A stretch of 64,000 nucleotides of DNA, from assembly GCA_963735045.1 (NCBI GenBank), contig CAVTIZ010000003.1, positions 1 through 64,000 on the forward strand, in the 5' to 3' direction. The notes beneath the pieces are model-generated. The model was not told where the DNA came from. It worked only from the letters and a program-made list of their open reading frames with translations, and made no database searches. Positions 24,523 through 32,984 of the stretch are shown one piece after another; positions within the stretch are counted from its first letter, which is position 1, and every line of letters starts with the position of its first letter. The position numbers and the translations under genes are program-made. The DNA comes from Salsipaludibacter sp963735045 (GTDB lineage Bacteria; Actinomycetota; Nitriliruptoria; Nitriliruptorales; Nitriliruptoraceae).

Positions 24523-25929
24523 ATGTCATCCTCGACGACCTCCCGCGAGCGCGTCGCCGCCATCGTCATGGCCGCCGGAAAGGGCACGCGGTTGCGCTCC
24601 GACACCGCCAAGGTCCTGCACCCGGTCGGTGGCCGCAGCCTGCTGCACCACGTCCTGCACGCCCTGGCCCCATTGGGGCTGGGGCAGGTCGTGGTGGTGG
24701 TCGGCCACCAGTCCGACGAGGTGGCCGTCCACGCCCGCGACGCCGGGGTCGACGGGGTGACCACCGTCGTGCAGGAGCCCCAGCACGGCACCGGGCACGC
24801 GCTCGAGGTCGGCCTGACGGGCCTGGCGGGTGAGGTCGACCGTGTCGTCGTGGTCAACGGCGACCACCCGCACCTGACCAGCGACACGCTGGCACGGCTG
24901 GCGGACCTCCCGGCGGGGCAGGCGGCGATCCTGTCGGCCGACCTCGACGACCCGAGCGGGTACGGGCGGATCGTGCGCGACGACGCGGGGTCGGTGACGG
25001 CCGTGGTCGAGGACCGGGACTGCACGTCCGAACAGCGTCGCATCCGCGCCGTCAACGGTGGCATGTACGCCTTCGAGCGGGCCGGGCTGGACGAGCTGGT
25101 GGGCGCGATCGGCGATGCCAACGACCAGGGGGAGCGCTACATCACCGACCTGGTCGGGCTGCTGGTCGCCGAGGACCGCGAGGTGCGCGTGGTCACCACC
25201 GACCCGGTCGAGCTGGCCGGGGTCAACGACCGGCTGCAGTTGGCACACGCCGAGCAGCGGGTCCGTCGGGCCCACCTCGACGCGCTGATGCGCAGCGGGG
25301 TGACCGTGATGGACCCGGACGCGACCTGGGTCGACGTCACCGTCGACGTCGAGCCGGACGCGACCCTGCTGCCCGGCAGCCTGTTGACCGGCGCCACCTA
25401 CGTGGCGGCCGGCGCGGTCGTGGGCCCCCACACCGAGCTGCACGACAGCGAGGTCGGCCCCCGCGCCTCGGTGCGCCAGTCGGTGTGCGACACCGTGGCG
25501 ATCGGTCCCGACGCGACCGTGGGGCCCTTCGCCCACCTGCGACCCGGCACCGACCTCGGTCCGTCGACCAAGGTGGGCGCCTTCGCCCAGGTCAAGAACG
25601 CCACGCTGGGGGAGGGCTCGAAGGTGCCCCACCTCGCCTACGTCGGCGACGCCACCGTGGGCGCCGACGTCAACATCGCCTGCGGTGTGGTGACGGTGAA
25701 CTACGACGGGCGCACCAAGCACCGCACGGTCGTCGAGGACGGCGCCTTCGTCGGTTGCGACTCGATGCTGGTCGCACCCGTGACCGTCGGCCGTGGCGCC
25801 TTCGTCGCGGCCGGCTCGGTGGTCACCGACGACGTCCCCGCCGACGCCCTGGCGATCGCCCGTGCCCCCCAGGTCGTCAAGCCGGGCTGGGCCGCACGGC
25901 GTCGGGAGCAGCGGCCCGACGAGGCCTGA
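24523..25929 (+). CDS. glmU: Bifunctional UDP-GlcNAc pyrophosphorylase / GlcN-1-P acetyltransferase
   Basis: ATG at 24523 follows AGGAG by 8 bases. The 468-aa product has the uridyltransferase loop VMAAGKGTRLRSDTAKVLHP (residues about 16-35), VVVNGDHPHLTSDTLARL and AVNGGMYAF. A left-handed beta-helix acetyltransferase domain follows (VGPFAHLRPGTDLGPSTKVG, KVPHLAYVGDATVGADVNIA, CGVVTVNYDGRTKHRTVVED). It makes UDP-GlcNAc for peptidoglycan. The glmU-prs order is usual in actinobacteria and bacilli, and length is normal. Confidence 0.97.
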   Translation: MSSSTTSRERVAAIVMAAGKGTRLRSDTAKVLHPVGGRSLLHHVLHALAPLGLGQVVVVVGHQSDEVAVHARDAGVDGVTTVVQEPQHGTGHALEVGLTGLAGEVDRVVVVNGDHPHLTSDTLARLADLPAGQAAILSADLDDPSGYGRIVRDDAGSVTAVVEDRDCTSEQRRIRAVNGGMYAFERAGLDELVGAIGDANDQGERYITDLVGLLVAEDREVRVVTTDPVELAGVNDRLQLAHAEQRVRRAHLDALMRSGVTVMDPDATWVDVTVDVEPDATLLPGSLLTGATYVAAGAVVGPHTELHDSEVGPRASVRQSVCDTVAIGPDATVGPFAHLRPGTDLGPSTKVGAFAQVKNATLGEGSKVPHLAYVGDATVGADVNIACGVVTVNYDGRTKHRTVVEDGAFVGCDSMLVAPVTVGRGAFVAAGSVVTDDVPADALAIARAPQVVKPGWAARRREQRPDEA

Positions 25930-25995
25930 CCGGGCCGGGACTACGCTGACCCGTCACGTCCTTCCCGTCGCCTGCCGTCGCTGTCCAGGAGCATC

Positions 25996-26982
25996 GTGGA
26001 AGTCGTCACCAAGAAGAACATGATGATCTTCTCGGGTCGCTCCAACCCGGAGCTGGCACGGGAGGTGGCCGACCACCTGGGCATGCGGGTCGGCAAGGTG
26101 CGCCTCACGACCTTCGCCAACGGCGAGTTGTACGCGCGCTACGAGGAGTCGGTCCGTGGTGCCGACGCGTTCGTGATCCAGTCCCACCTCAGCGTTCCGG
26201 GCGGGCTGTCCATCAACGACTACATGATGGAGCAGCTGATCATGATCGACGCCCTCAAGCGGGCGTCGGCAAAGCGCATCGTGGGCGTGATGCCGTTCTT
26301 CGGCTACGCCCGGTCCGACAAGAAGACCCTTGCCCGCGAGCCGATCTCGGCCCGGCTGATGGCCGACATGTTCCTGAGCGCCGGCGTCAACCGGCTGATG
26401 TCGGTCGACCTCCACACCGGCCAGATCCAGGGCTTCCTCGACGAACCGTTCGACCACCTCACCGCCATGCCGTTGCTGGAGGGCTGGATCCAGCGCAACA
26501 CCACCCCCGGCGAGCGCGTCATCGTGGCCCCGGACGCCGGTCGGGTGCGCCTGACCGAGAAGTTCGCCTCGCACCTGGGCTGCTCGATGGCGATCATGCA
26601 GAAGCACCGTGATCCGACCAAGTCCAACGTGTCCGAGACCCGGGCCGTCATCGGTGAGGTCGACGGGATGGACTGCGTCATCGTCGACGACATGATCGAC
26701 ACGGCCGGGACCATCACCGGGGCGGCCTCGCTGCTCAAGGAGCACGGGGCCCGGCGCGTGTACGCGTTGGCCACGCATCCGGTGCTGTCGGGCCCGGCCC
26801 GCGAGCGGCTGGACGACTCCGAGCTCGAGGCCGTGGTGGTGACCAACACCATCCCGATCCCCGAGGAACATCGTCCACGCAACCTGGTGGTGCTGTCGAT
26901 CGCCCCGATCGTCGCCTCGGCGTTGCAGGCGGTGTTCGAAGACGCCTCGGTGTCGGAGCTGTTCTCGGGCGAGAACATGTGA
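25996..26982 (+). CDS. prs: Ribose-phosphate pyrophosphokinase
   Basis: GTG at 25996 follows AGGAG by 6 bases. The 328-aa product contains the PRPP synthase signatures: MFLSAGVNRLMSVDLHTGQI (ATP/metal site), the flexible-loop region VIVAPDAGRVRLTEKF, and the PRPP-binding loop CVIVDDMIDTAGTIT. It converts ribose-5-phosphate and ATP to PRPP for nucleotide, His and Trp synthesis. It lies 66 bases after glmU and is followed by a perfect hairpin, so glmU-prs is probably one unit. Confidence 0.97.
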   Translation: MEVVTKKNMMIFSGRSNPELAREVADHLGMRVGKVRLTTFANGELYARYEESVRGADAFVIQSHLSVPGGLSINDYMMEQLIMIDALKRASAKRIVGVMPFFGYARSDKKTLAREPISARLMADMFLSAGVNRLMSVDLHTGQIQGFLDEPFDHLTAMPLLEGWIQRNTTPGERVIVAPDAGRVRLTEKFASHLGCSMAIMQKHRDPTKSNVSETRAVIGEVDGMDCVIVDDMIDTAGTITGAASLLKEHGARRVYALATHPVLSGPARERLDDSELEAVVVTNTIPIPEEHRPRNLVVLSIAPIVASALQAVFEDASVSELFSGENM

Positions 26983-26992
26983 ACCACGCTCG

Positions 26993-27012
26993 CCGGACCG
27001 GTCTCGGTCCGG
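26993..27012 (+). terminator. Terminator after prs
   Basis: CCGGACCG and CGGTCCGG form a perfect 8-bp stem with a GTCT loop, 10 bases after the prs stop and before the cobalt/nickel promoter. No T-run follows. Confidence 0.65.
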
Positions 27013-27022
27013 TCGGGGTGGC

Positions 27023-27053
27023 TATGCTTGTTGCGAATCGTTCGCAACAAGCA
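27023..27053 (+). promoter_or_regulatory. -10 box and 29-base perfect palindrome before the cobalt/nickel transporter operon
   Basis: TGCTTGTTGCGAA, TCG, TTCGCAACAAGCA (27025-27053) has 13-base perfect arms. A -10-like TATGCT at 27023-27028 overlaps its left edge, so a bound repressor would block initiation. The ATG of the transporter follows 12 bases later, with AGGCGGGACGCC as the leader. The length and symmetry suggest a dimeric metal sensor (Fur/Nur/Zur, NikR or MerR class); which one is not decided. No cobalamin riboswitch is visible. Confidence 0.7.
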
Positions 27054-27064
27054 GGCGGGACGCC

Positions 27065-28057
27065 ATGCACGCACCTGACGGGTTCCTGACCGCCGGCACG
27101 GCCGTGACGACCGGCGTGCTCTCCGCCGGCGGGATCGGCTACTGCATCCGTCGAACCCGCGAGACGCTGACGGACCGTGCCGTCCCCCTGGCCGGGCTCA
27201 CCGCGGCGTTCGTGTTCGCGGGCCAGATGTTCAACTTCCCGATCGCGGCCGGGACCACCGGCCACCTCCTGGGGGGTGCCCTGGCGGCCGTCCTGGTTGG
27301 CCCGTGGTTGGGAGCGCTGGTGCTGTCGGTCGTGGTGGTCGTCCAAGCCCTCCTGTTCGCGGACGGCGGGTTGACGGCGCTCGGCTACAACCTGTTGAAC
27401 ATGGCGTTGGTCACGAGCTTCGGGGGTTGGGCCGTCTTTCGGCTGGCCCGTCGATTCCTGCCCGCGTCGCGGCTCGGCGTGTCCGTCGCGGCCGGGCTGG
27501 CGGGCTTTGCATCCGTCGTCCTGGCCGCGTTCGCCTTCTCGCTGGAATGGCTGTTCGGGGCCTCGGCGCCAGTGCCGTTCGACCGGGTGTTCACGGCCAT
27601 GGTTGGCGTCCACTCGCTGATCGGGATCGTCGAAGGCGTGATCACCGGGCTGGTGGTGTGGGCCGTCCTGGCGTCGCGACCGGACCTCGTGTTCGGCGCC
27701 GACGGGCTCCGCGGGGATGCGGCCGGCGGTGGTCGGCTTGGCCGCTTCGCCGTCGGGGCGACGGTCGTGACGGTGCTGTTGGCCGGCGTCGTGAGCCAAT
27801 TCGCCGCGTCCGACCCCGACGGCCTCGAATCGGTGGCAGCGGAACAGGGCTTCGCGGACCAGGCGGGCGACCACGCGCTGTCGTCGTCGGTCTTCGCCGA
27901 CTATGCCACAGCCGGGGTGGCCAATGACCAGGTCAGCCTGGCCCTGGCCGGGTTCGCCGGGGTCGTCGTCGTCATGGCCGTCGGATCGGGCGTCGCCCTG
28001 GCCGCCCGCCGCCGCGAGACGCGCGACGACGACCAGCCCGTGCCGGTCGGAACATGA
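27065..28057 (+). CDS. cbiM: Cobalt/nickel ECF transporter, fused CbiM-CbiN substrate-binding component
   Basis: The 330-aa membrane protein begins MHAPDGFL, with the His2 that binds metal in CbiM/NikM. It has the family membrane segments (VFAGQMFNFPIAAGTTGHLL, GWAVFRLARRFLP, GVHSLIGIVEGVITGLVVW). After a linker, a CbiN-like tail follows: VTVLLAGVVSQFAASDPDGL and a final membrane helix (SLALAGFAGVVVVMAVGSGV). The M and N components are therefore on one chain. It forms an operon with cbiQ and cbiO and sits 12 bases downstream of a large palindromic operator. Co versus Ni specificity cannot be told. Confidence 0.92.
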   Translation: MHAPDGFLTAGTAVTTGVLSAGGIGYCIRRTRETLTDRAVPLAGLTAAFVFAGQMFNFPIAAGTTGHLLGGALAAVLVGPWLGALVLSVVVVVQALLFADGGLTALGYNLLNMALVTSFGGWAVFRLARRFLPASRLGVSVAAGLAGFASVVLAAFAFSLEWLFGASAPVPFDRVFTAMVGVHSLIGIVEGVITGLVVWAVLASRPDLVFGADGLRGDAAGGGRLGRFAVGATVVTVLLAGVVSQFAASDPDGLESVAAEQGFADQAGDHALSSSVFADYATAGVANDQVSLALAGFAGVVVVMAVGSGVALAARRRETRDDDQPVPVGT

Positions 28058-28085
28058 CGCCGGACCCGCCCGGGATCGGGTAGCC

Positions 28086-28847
28086 ATGGGTGCTGGCCAC
28101 AGCCATCCCCTGCACGTGCATGGCCACTCGGTGGTGCACCGGATGGCCCCGCACGTCAAGATCGCCGTCACCTTCGTGTTCGCGCTGGCCGTGGCCACCA
28201 CGCCGGTGGGCGGATGGCGGGCCTTCGCTGGACTTGCGCTCGTCGTGGGCGTCGCGGTGGTGGCAGCACGTCTTCCCGTGTCGTTCGTGGCGACCCGATC
28301 CCTGGTGGTGCTGCCCTTCGTCGGGTTCGCCGTGCTGGTGCCGTTCGTGGCGTCGGGCCACGATGCCTCGTGGGGGCCGGTGACGTGGTCCAGCGAGGGA
28401 CTGTCGGCGGGGGCGGCGATCATCGCACGGTCCGTCCTCGGCGTGGTTGCCTCGATCGTGCTGGCCGGTACCACGGAGTTGGATCGCCTGCTCGGGGGCC
28501 TCCAGCGGCTGCACGTGCCCCCGGCGCTGGTGGCGATCGCCTCGTTCATGCTGCGCTACCTGGAGGTCGTCGCCGACGAACTGGGCCGGATGCGATCGGC
28601 GATGGTGGCGCGTGGCCATGACCCGCGCTGGCTGTGGCAGGTCCGACCACTCGCGATGGCCTCCGGGGCACTGTTCGTGCGTACCTACGAGCGCGGCGAA
28701 CGGGTCCACCTGGCCATGCAGGCCCGCGGCTGGACCGGGTCCATCCCACCCGTTCGACGCGAACCGGACCCGGTGGCCACCCCGGCCGCGGTCGCCTGGG
28801 CCGGTGCCGCCGTCGCCGTGTCCGTGGCGGCGCGGGTGATGGGCTGA
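28086..28847 (+). CDS. cbiQ: Cobalt/nickel ECF transporter transmembrane component CbiQ
   Basis: The 253-aa protein has a His-rich N-terminus (GAGHSHPLHVHGHSVVHRMA) that may bind metal, then five or so membrane helices. Its two coupling motifs are of the EcfT type: a cytoplasmic stretch around VVADELGRMRSAMVARGHD and later GERVHLAMQARGW, the expected Ala-Arg-Gly pair that contacts the ATPases. It couples CbiO ATP hydrolysis to the CbiM channel. It lies 28 bases after cbiM and 1 base before the GTG of cbiO. Confidence 0.92.
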   Translation: MGAGHSHPLHVHGHSVVHRMAPHVKIAVTFVFALAVATTPVGGWRAFAGLALVVGVAVVAARLPVSFVATRSLVVLPFVGFAVLVPFVASGHDASWGPVTWSSEGLSAGAAIIARSVLGVVASIVLAGTTELDRLLGGLQRLHVPPALVAIASFMLRYLEVVADELGRMRSAMVARGHDPRWLWQVRPLAMASGALFVRTYERGERVHLAMQARGWTGSIPPVRREPDPVATPAAVAWAGAAVAVSVAARVMG

Positions 28848-28848
28848 C

Positions 28849-29586
28849 GTGGACACCCCGGCGATCGAGGTGCGCGACCTGGCCTACGTCCACCCGGACG
28901 GGACCCGGGCCCTGGACGGCGTCGACCTGCGCGTGGGACCGGGGGAACGGGTCGCCCTGCTGGGACCCAACGGCGCGGGCAAGACCACCCTCGCCCTGCA
29001 CCTCAACGGACTGCTCGCGGTGCAGTCCGGGTCCGTCGTGGTCGGCGGCCGGGTCGTCACCGACCACCTCGCGGAGGTGCGCCGTCGGGTCGGGCTGGTG
29101 TTCCAGGACCCCGACGACCAGCTGTTCCTGGGCACCGTCCACGACGACGTCGCGTTCGGGCCGGCCAACCTCGGCCTGCGCGACCAGGCGTTGGAGGACC
29201 GCGTCGCCGCGGCCCTGGCCGCGGTCGGGATGGATGCGGTGGCCGACCGTGCCCCCCATCACCTGTCCGGAGGTGAGCGCCGACGGGTCGCGATCGCCAC
29301 CGTGCTCGCGATGGAGCCCGACGTGCTGGTGCTGGACGAACCGACTGCCGGCCTGGACCCGTCCAGCGTGCACGAACTGGCCGACGTCCTCGCCAGCCTG
29401 CCCATCACCCAGCTGGTCGTGACCCACGACCTCCCCTTCGCCGCGCAGACGTGCGACCGTGCCGTGGTGGTCGACCACGGCCGGGTCGTGGCCGACGGCC
29501 CGGTCGACGACGTCCTGGCCGACGCCGACCTGCTGGCCGCCCATCGGCTGCGACCGCCGTTCGGCTGGTCACTGGCACGCACCTGA
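28849..29586 (+). CDS. cbiO: Cobalt/nickel ECF transporter ATPase CbiO
   Basis: A GTG start at 28849 gives 245 aa (MDTPAIEVRDLAYVHPDGTR). It has Walker A GPNGAGKTT (residues 41-49), Q-loop VFQDPDDQLF, signature LSGGERRR, Walker B VLVLDEPTAGLDP and the switch His in VVTHDLPF. This is a standard ECF A-component, energising uptake through CbiQ/CbiM. It is the last transport gene of the operon; its stop forms CTGA with the apparent start of a UbiA gene. Confidence 0.95.
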   Translation: MDTPAIEVRDLAYVHPDGTRALDGVDLRVGPGERVALLGPNGAGKTTLALHLNGLLAVQSGSVVVGGRVVTDHLAEVRRRVGLVFQDPDDQLFLGTVHDDVAFGPANLGLRDQALEDRVAAALAAVGMDAVADRAPHHLSGGERRRVAIATVLAMEPDVLVLDEPTAGLDPSSVHELADVLASLPITQLVVTHDLPFAAQTCDRAVVVDHGRVVADGPVDDVLADADLLAAHRLRPPFGWSLART

Positions 29587-30503
29587 GCGCCGCGACGGAC
29601 GCCCGCCCGGGATGGCCGGCCCTGGTCGCGTTCTCGCGACCACACACCATCGCCGGCACCGTCGTGGCCGTGTCGGTCCTGTACCTGATGGCGGTGCAGT
29701 GGATCGGGCTCGGACCGGGCGCCGACCTGGTCGCGCTGGCGCTGGCCCTGGTGGTGGCGCTCGCGACCAACGTCGGGATCGTCGGCGTCAACCAGGTCAC
29801 CGACGTCGAGATCGACCGGATCAACAAGCCGTGGCTGCCGCTGGCCGCCGGCACGCTGTCGCTGGCCAGCGGACGCTGGCTGGTCGCGGGGGCGGCGGTG
29901 CTCGCCCTGGCGCTCGGGATGGTGGCCGGACCCTGGATGCTGGCGGCGGCGGCCGTCGGCCTGCTGGTCGGGGCCGCCTACTCGTTGCCGCCACTGCGAC
30001 TCAAGCGCAGCCACGTGCTCGCGGCGGCATCCATCACCAGCGTGCGCGCCCTGGTCGTCAACCTGTTCGTGTTCGCCCACTTCCAGCAGGTGCTGGGCGA
30101 CCCCGGTCCGATCCCGCGACACGTCTGGGTGCTCACGGGGGTGGTGGTCGGGTTGACCATGGCCATCGCGTGGTTCAAGGACCTGCCGGACATGGAGGGT
30201 GACGCCGCGCACGACGTCTCGACGCTGGCCCTCGTGCTGGGCCCACCCCGGGTACTGGCCATCGGGCTGGCCGTGCTGGCGACGTGCGACCTGGTCGTCG
30301 TCGCCGTCGCGCTGGCGGGCATGGCGGGCGTGTCCGTCCCGGTCGTCGTGGCCGGCCACCTCGTCATGGTCGCGGTCCTGGGCACCATGGGCTGGCGCGT
30401 GGACCTCGCCGACCCCGACAGCGTCCGGCGGTTCTACCGCGGGATCTGGCGGCTGTTCGTCGCCGAGTACGTGCTGTTCGGGATCGCGGCCCTCCTGGCC
30501 TGA
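29583..30503 (+). CDS. UbiA-family prenyltransferase, homogentisate phytyltransferase-like
   Basis: The protein has up to nine membrane helices and both aspartate motifs of the family: NQVTDVEIDRINKPWLPLAA (NxxxDxxxD) and WFKDLPDMEGDAAHD. The first motif, with INKP-LPLAAG, resembles homogentisate phytyl/geranylgeranyl transferases, which attach prenyl tails to aromatic rings. No ATG, GTG or TTG lies near the N-terminus. A CTG at 29583 overlaps the cbiO stop as CTGA, in the same style as the GTGA and ATGA overlaps elsewhere here, so I take it as the start. Its place after cbiO suggests co-transcription, though a functional link to metal uptake is unclear. Confidence 0.8.
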   Translation: MSAATDARPGWPALVAFSRPHTIAGTVVAVSVLYLMAVQWIGLGPGADLVALALALVVALATNVGIVGVNQVTDVEIDRINKPWLPLAAGTLSLASGRWLVAGAAVLALALGMVAGPWMLAAAAVGLLVGAAYSLPPLRLKRSHVLAAASITSVRALVVNLFVFAHFQQVLGDPGPIPRHVWVLTGVVVGLTMAIAWFKDLPDMEGDAAHDVSTLALVLGPPRVLAIGLAVLATCDLVVVAVALAGMAGVSVPVVVAGHLVMVAVLGTMGWRVDLADPDSVRRFYRGIWRLFVAEYVLFGIAALLA

Positions 30504-30517
30504 TGACGGCCCACCCC

Positions 30518-31333
30518 TCAGGCCACCAGGTCGCCACCCCGCAGGACCAGCAGCAGGACGGTCGCCAGGCCCAGCACCAGCACGAGTCGGTACACCAGCT
30601 CGTCGGCGTGGACACGGGCCGCACCCCCGATGGCGACCAGCAGCGTCACCGGGACCACCAGGGACGCCACTCCCACGGTCCCGGTGGCCCCGCCGCCGGC
30701 CAGCGCCGCCGCGCACCCGACGGCCAGCACCGCCGGTGCGGCCACGACGCAGCCGCGGCGACCGAGCCGTTGCGGCAGGCCGCGGACGTCGGCGGCCTCG
30801 TCGGCCGCCAGGTCCGGCAGGGCGTTGGCCAGGTGCACGCCGACACCGAAGCACGCACCGGCCACGACCGCCCACCACGGTGCGTGTGCGCCCGGGCGGG
30901 CCGCCACGGTGAAGGCCGGGAGCAGCCCGAAGGCGATGGCCCACGGCACGGCCGACCACGGCGTCGCCTTGAGCCAGACGTCGTAGGCCAGTCCGGCCGC
31001 GACGCCGACGAGGTGCAGCAGTCCCGCGACCAGACCGACCGCCAACGACGCGACCGTGGTCACCACCAGGGCCACGGCCACCGCGAACCGGACCGGGCCA
31101 GGTGCCAGCGGCCCGCCGACCAGGGGCTTGTCACTGCGGCCGCCGAGGCGGTCACGCTCCACGTCGACCAGGTCGTTGGTCCACCCGATGGCGAGTTGCC
31201 CGGCGAGCACCGCGACCAGCAGGAGCCCCAGACGCGCGGGTGGCACGTCGGCGGCGACGCCGATGCCCGCGACCACCACGGTCACGACCAGCGACGGCCC
31301 GACATGGCCGGCTCGAAGCAGTGCCACCACCAT
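30518..31333 (-). CDS. UbiA-family prenyltransferase (second, convergent)
   Basis: The 271-aa protein has the motif WTNDLVDVERDRLGGRSDKP (NDxxDxxxD) and the second motif NALPDLAADEAADVRGLPQR, with nine or so hydrophobic segments (LVVTVVVAGIGVAADV and LLVAVLAGQLAIG at the start). It is a membrane-bound prenyl transferase; substrate not assigned. It points at the first UbiA gene with only 14 bases between their stops. Two different UbiA enzymes next to each other suggest a prenylated lipid or quinone pathway, but no ring-forming genes are in the window. Confidence 0.85.
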   Translation of the reverse strand: MVVALLRAGHVGPSLVVTVVVAGIGVAADVPPARLGLLLVAVLAGQLAIGWTNDLVDVERDRLGGRSDKPLVGGPLAPGPVRFAVAVALVVTTVASLAVGLVAGLLHLVGVAAGLAYDVWLKATPWSAVPWAIAFGLLPAFTVAARPGAHAPWWAVVAGACFGVGVHLANALPDLAADEAADVRGLPQRLGRRGCVVAAPAVLAVGCAAALAGGGATGTVGVASLVVPVTLLVAIGGAARVHADELVYRLVLVLGLATVLLLVLRGGDLVA

Positions 31334-31619
31334 GGGCGTCCCCCGCAGACCTCGTGCCGTCCGGTCCGACGGAGCCTATGGGTCCGCCCTCGCGGGCCGG
31401 TCGATCCGTGCGGTACCCTTGCCCACCACGGCCCGCACTCGACGCGGGCCGGATGCGTGCCCGCCGGTTCGCGCCCCACGCGCGGACGACCAGGCGGACC
31501 CGCGCCCCGCGTGACATCTCGCCGCAGCCCGCGTTCGCCCGTGGTGGTCGACACCACCGTGGCCGACACACGCCGTGACCGACCCATGTCGGGGACCTTC
31601 GTCCAGGAGCAACGCCACC

Positions 31620-32333
31620 ATGGCCTCCAAGCAGTTCGACCTGTCCGCCAACTCCCGCAGCGACCACGGCAAGGGTGCCTCCGGGCGCCTCCGCAAGACC
31701 GGTCGTGTCCCCGGCATCATGTACGGCCACGGCGTGGACCCCACGCCCCTGGACGTCGACTCGCTGCAGCTGTACCACGCGCTGCACACCGGCGCGGGGC
31801 GCAACGTGCTGATCCGCCTCGAGGTCGAGGACGAGACGCACCTGAGCATCGTCAAGGACCTGCAGCGCCACGCCGTGCGGGGCGACGTCATGCACGTCGA
31901 CTTCCAGGCGGTCAGCGCCGACCAGCAGATCACCGCGGAGATCCCGGTGTCGCTGACCAACGAGGACGACCCGCGCAACGCCGGCGGCATCATCAACCTC
32001 GTGCTCTACACCGTCCCCGTGCGGGTCAAGCCGCTCGAGGTGCCCCAGGAGTTCGTCCTGGACCTCGCCGGCATGCAGATCGGTGACGTGCTGCGCGTCG
32101 AGGACCTGGTCGACCAGCTGCCCGAGTCGGCCGAGTTCGACTACGACGTCGACCGCACCGTGGTCACCATCACCGCGCCGATGTCCGAAGAGGAGCTGGA
32201 CGACCTGGCCGAGGGTGCCGGCATCGAGGAGGACGAGGCGCTGGAGCCCGTCGTGGTCGGCGAGGACGCCGACGACGAGGGCCAGTCCGACACCGAGGGT
32301 GGTGCCGACGCCGCTGGCGACGGCGACGAGTGA
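31620..32333 (+). CDS. rplY: 50S ribosomal protein L25/CTC
   Basis: The 237-aa protein has the 5S rRNA-binding L25 domain (GASGRLRKTGRVPGIMYGHG, VLIRLEVEDETHLSIVKDLQ, GDVMHVDFQAVS) and the TL5 C-domain (IPVSLTNEDDPRNAGGIINL, VPVRVKPLEVPQEFVLDLAG), then an acidic tail rich in Glu, Asp and Gly. Long CTC-type L25 proteins are usual in actinobacteria. The stop overlaps the pth start as GTGA, giving translational coupling. Gap upstream (31334-31619) contains no other gene. Confidence 0.97.
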   Translation: MASKQFDLSANSRSDHGKGASGRLRKTGRVPGIMYGHGVDPTPLDVDSLQLYHALHTGAGRNVLIRLEVEDETHLSIVKDLQRHAVRGDVMHVDFQAVSADQQITAEIPVSLTNEDDPRNAGGIINLVLYTVPVRVKPLEVPQEFVLDLAGMQIGDVLRVEDLVDQLPESAEFDYDVDRTVVTITAPMSEEELDDLAEGAGIEEDEALEPVVVGEDADDEGQSDTEGGADAAGDGDE

Positions 32334-32941
32334 CCCCCGCGGGGACCCACGGCACACGACACCTGGTGGTCGGACTCGGCAATCCCGAGTCCGACTACGC
32401 CGGGACCCGCCACAACGTCGGGGCCGACACCGTCCGGTTGCTGGCCCGACGGCACCATCGTGACCTCGACGGCAACAAGCGCATCCGCGCCGAGGCGACC
32501 GAGGTCGACCTCGGTGGTGGGGTGCGCCTGGCGCTGGTCGTGCCGTCGTGCTTCATGAACGAGTCCGGTGGACCGGTGCAGGCCGCCGCCCGCTGGTACT
32601 CCGTCGAACCCGCCGACGTCATCGTCGTCCACGACGAGATCGACCTGCCGGTGGGACGCCTGCGGGTCAAGCTCGGCGGTGGCCACGGCGGCCACAACGG
32701 GCTCAAGGACGTCGATCGGGCCCTGGGCACACGCGACTACGGTCGCGTGCGCATCGGCGTCGGACGACCACCGGGTCGCCAGCCCGCCCGTGACCACGTG
32801 CTGCGCCGGTTCTCGTCGAGTGATCGCGAGGTCGTCGACATCGTGCTGGAACACGCCGCGGATGCCGTCGAGGGATTGGCCACCGAGGGCCTGGACGCGG
32901 CCCAGAACCGCTGGAACGCGCTGGACGTCGCCGCCACCTGA
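32330..32941 (+). CDS. pth: Peptidyl-tRNA hydrolase
   Basis: The 203-aa product begins at GTG 32330. It contains LVVGLGNPESDYAGTRHNVG with the catalytic His, the MNESGGPV tRNA-binding motif, and HDEIDLPVGRLRVKLGGGHG plus GHNGLKDVDRALGTRDYGRV. Pth recycles peptidyl-tRNA released from stalled ribosomes. The start overlaps the rplY stop by 4 bases, the usual neighbour in actinobacteria. Confidence 0.97.
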   Translation: MTPAGTHGTRHLVVGLGNPESDYAGTRHNVGADTVRLLARRHHRDLDGNKRIRAEATEVDLGGGVRLALVVPSCFMNESGGPVQAAARWYSVEPADVIVVHDEIDLPVGRLRVKLGGGHGGHNGLKDVDRALGTRDYGRVRIGVGRPPGRQPARDHVLRRFSSSDREVVDIVLEHAADAVEGLATEGLDAAQNRWNALDVAAT

Positions 32942-32984
32942 CCGGGCGACACGCGACGCACGTGACGCACACGAGGACACCACC

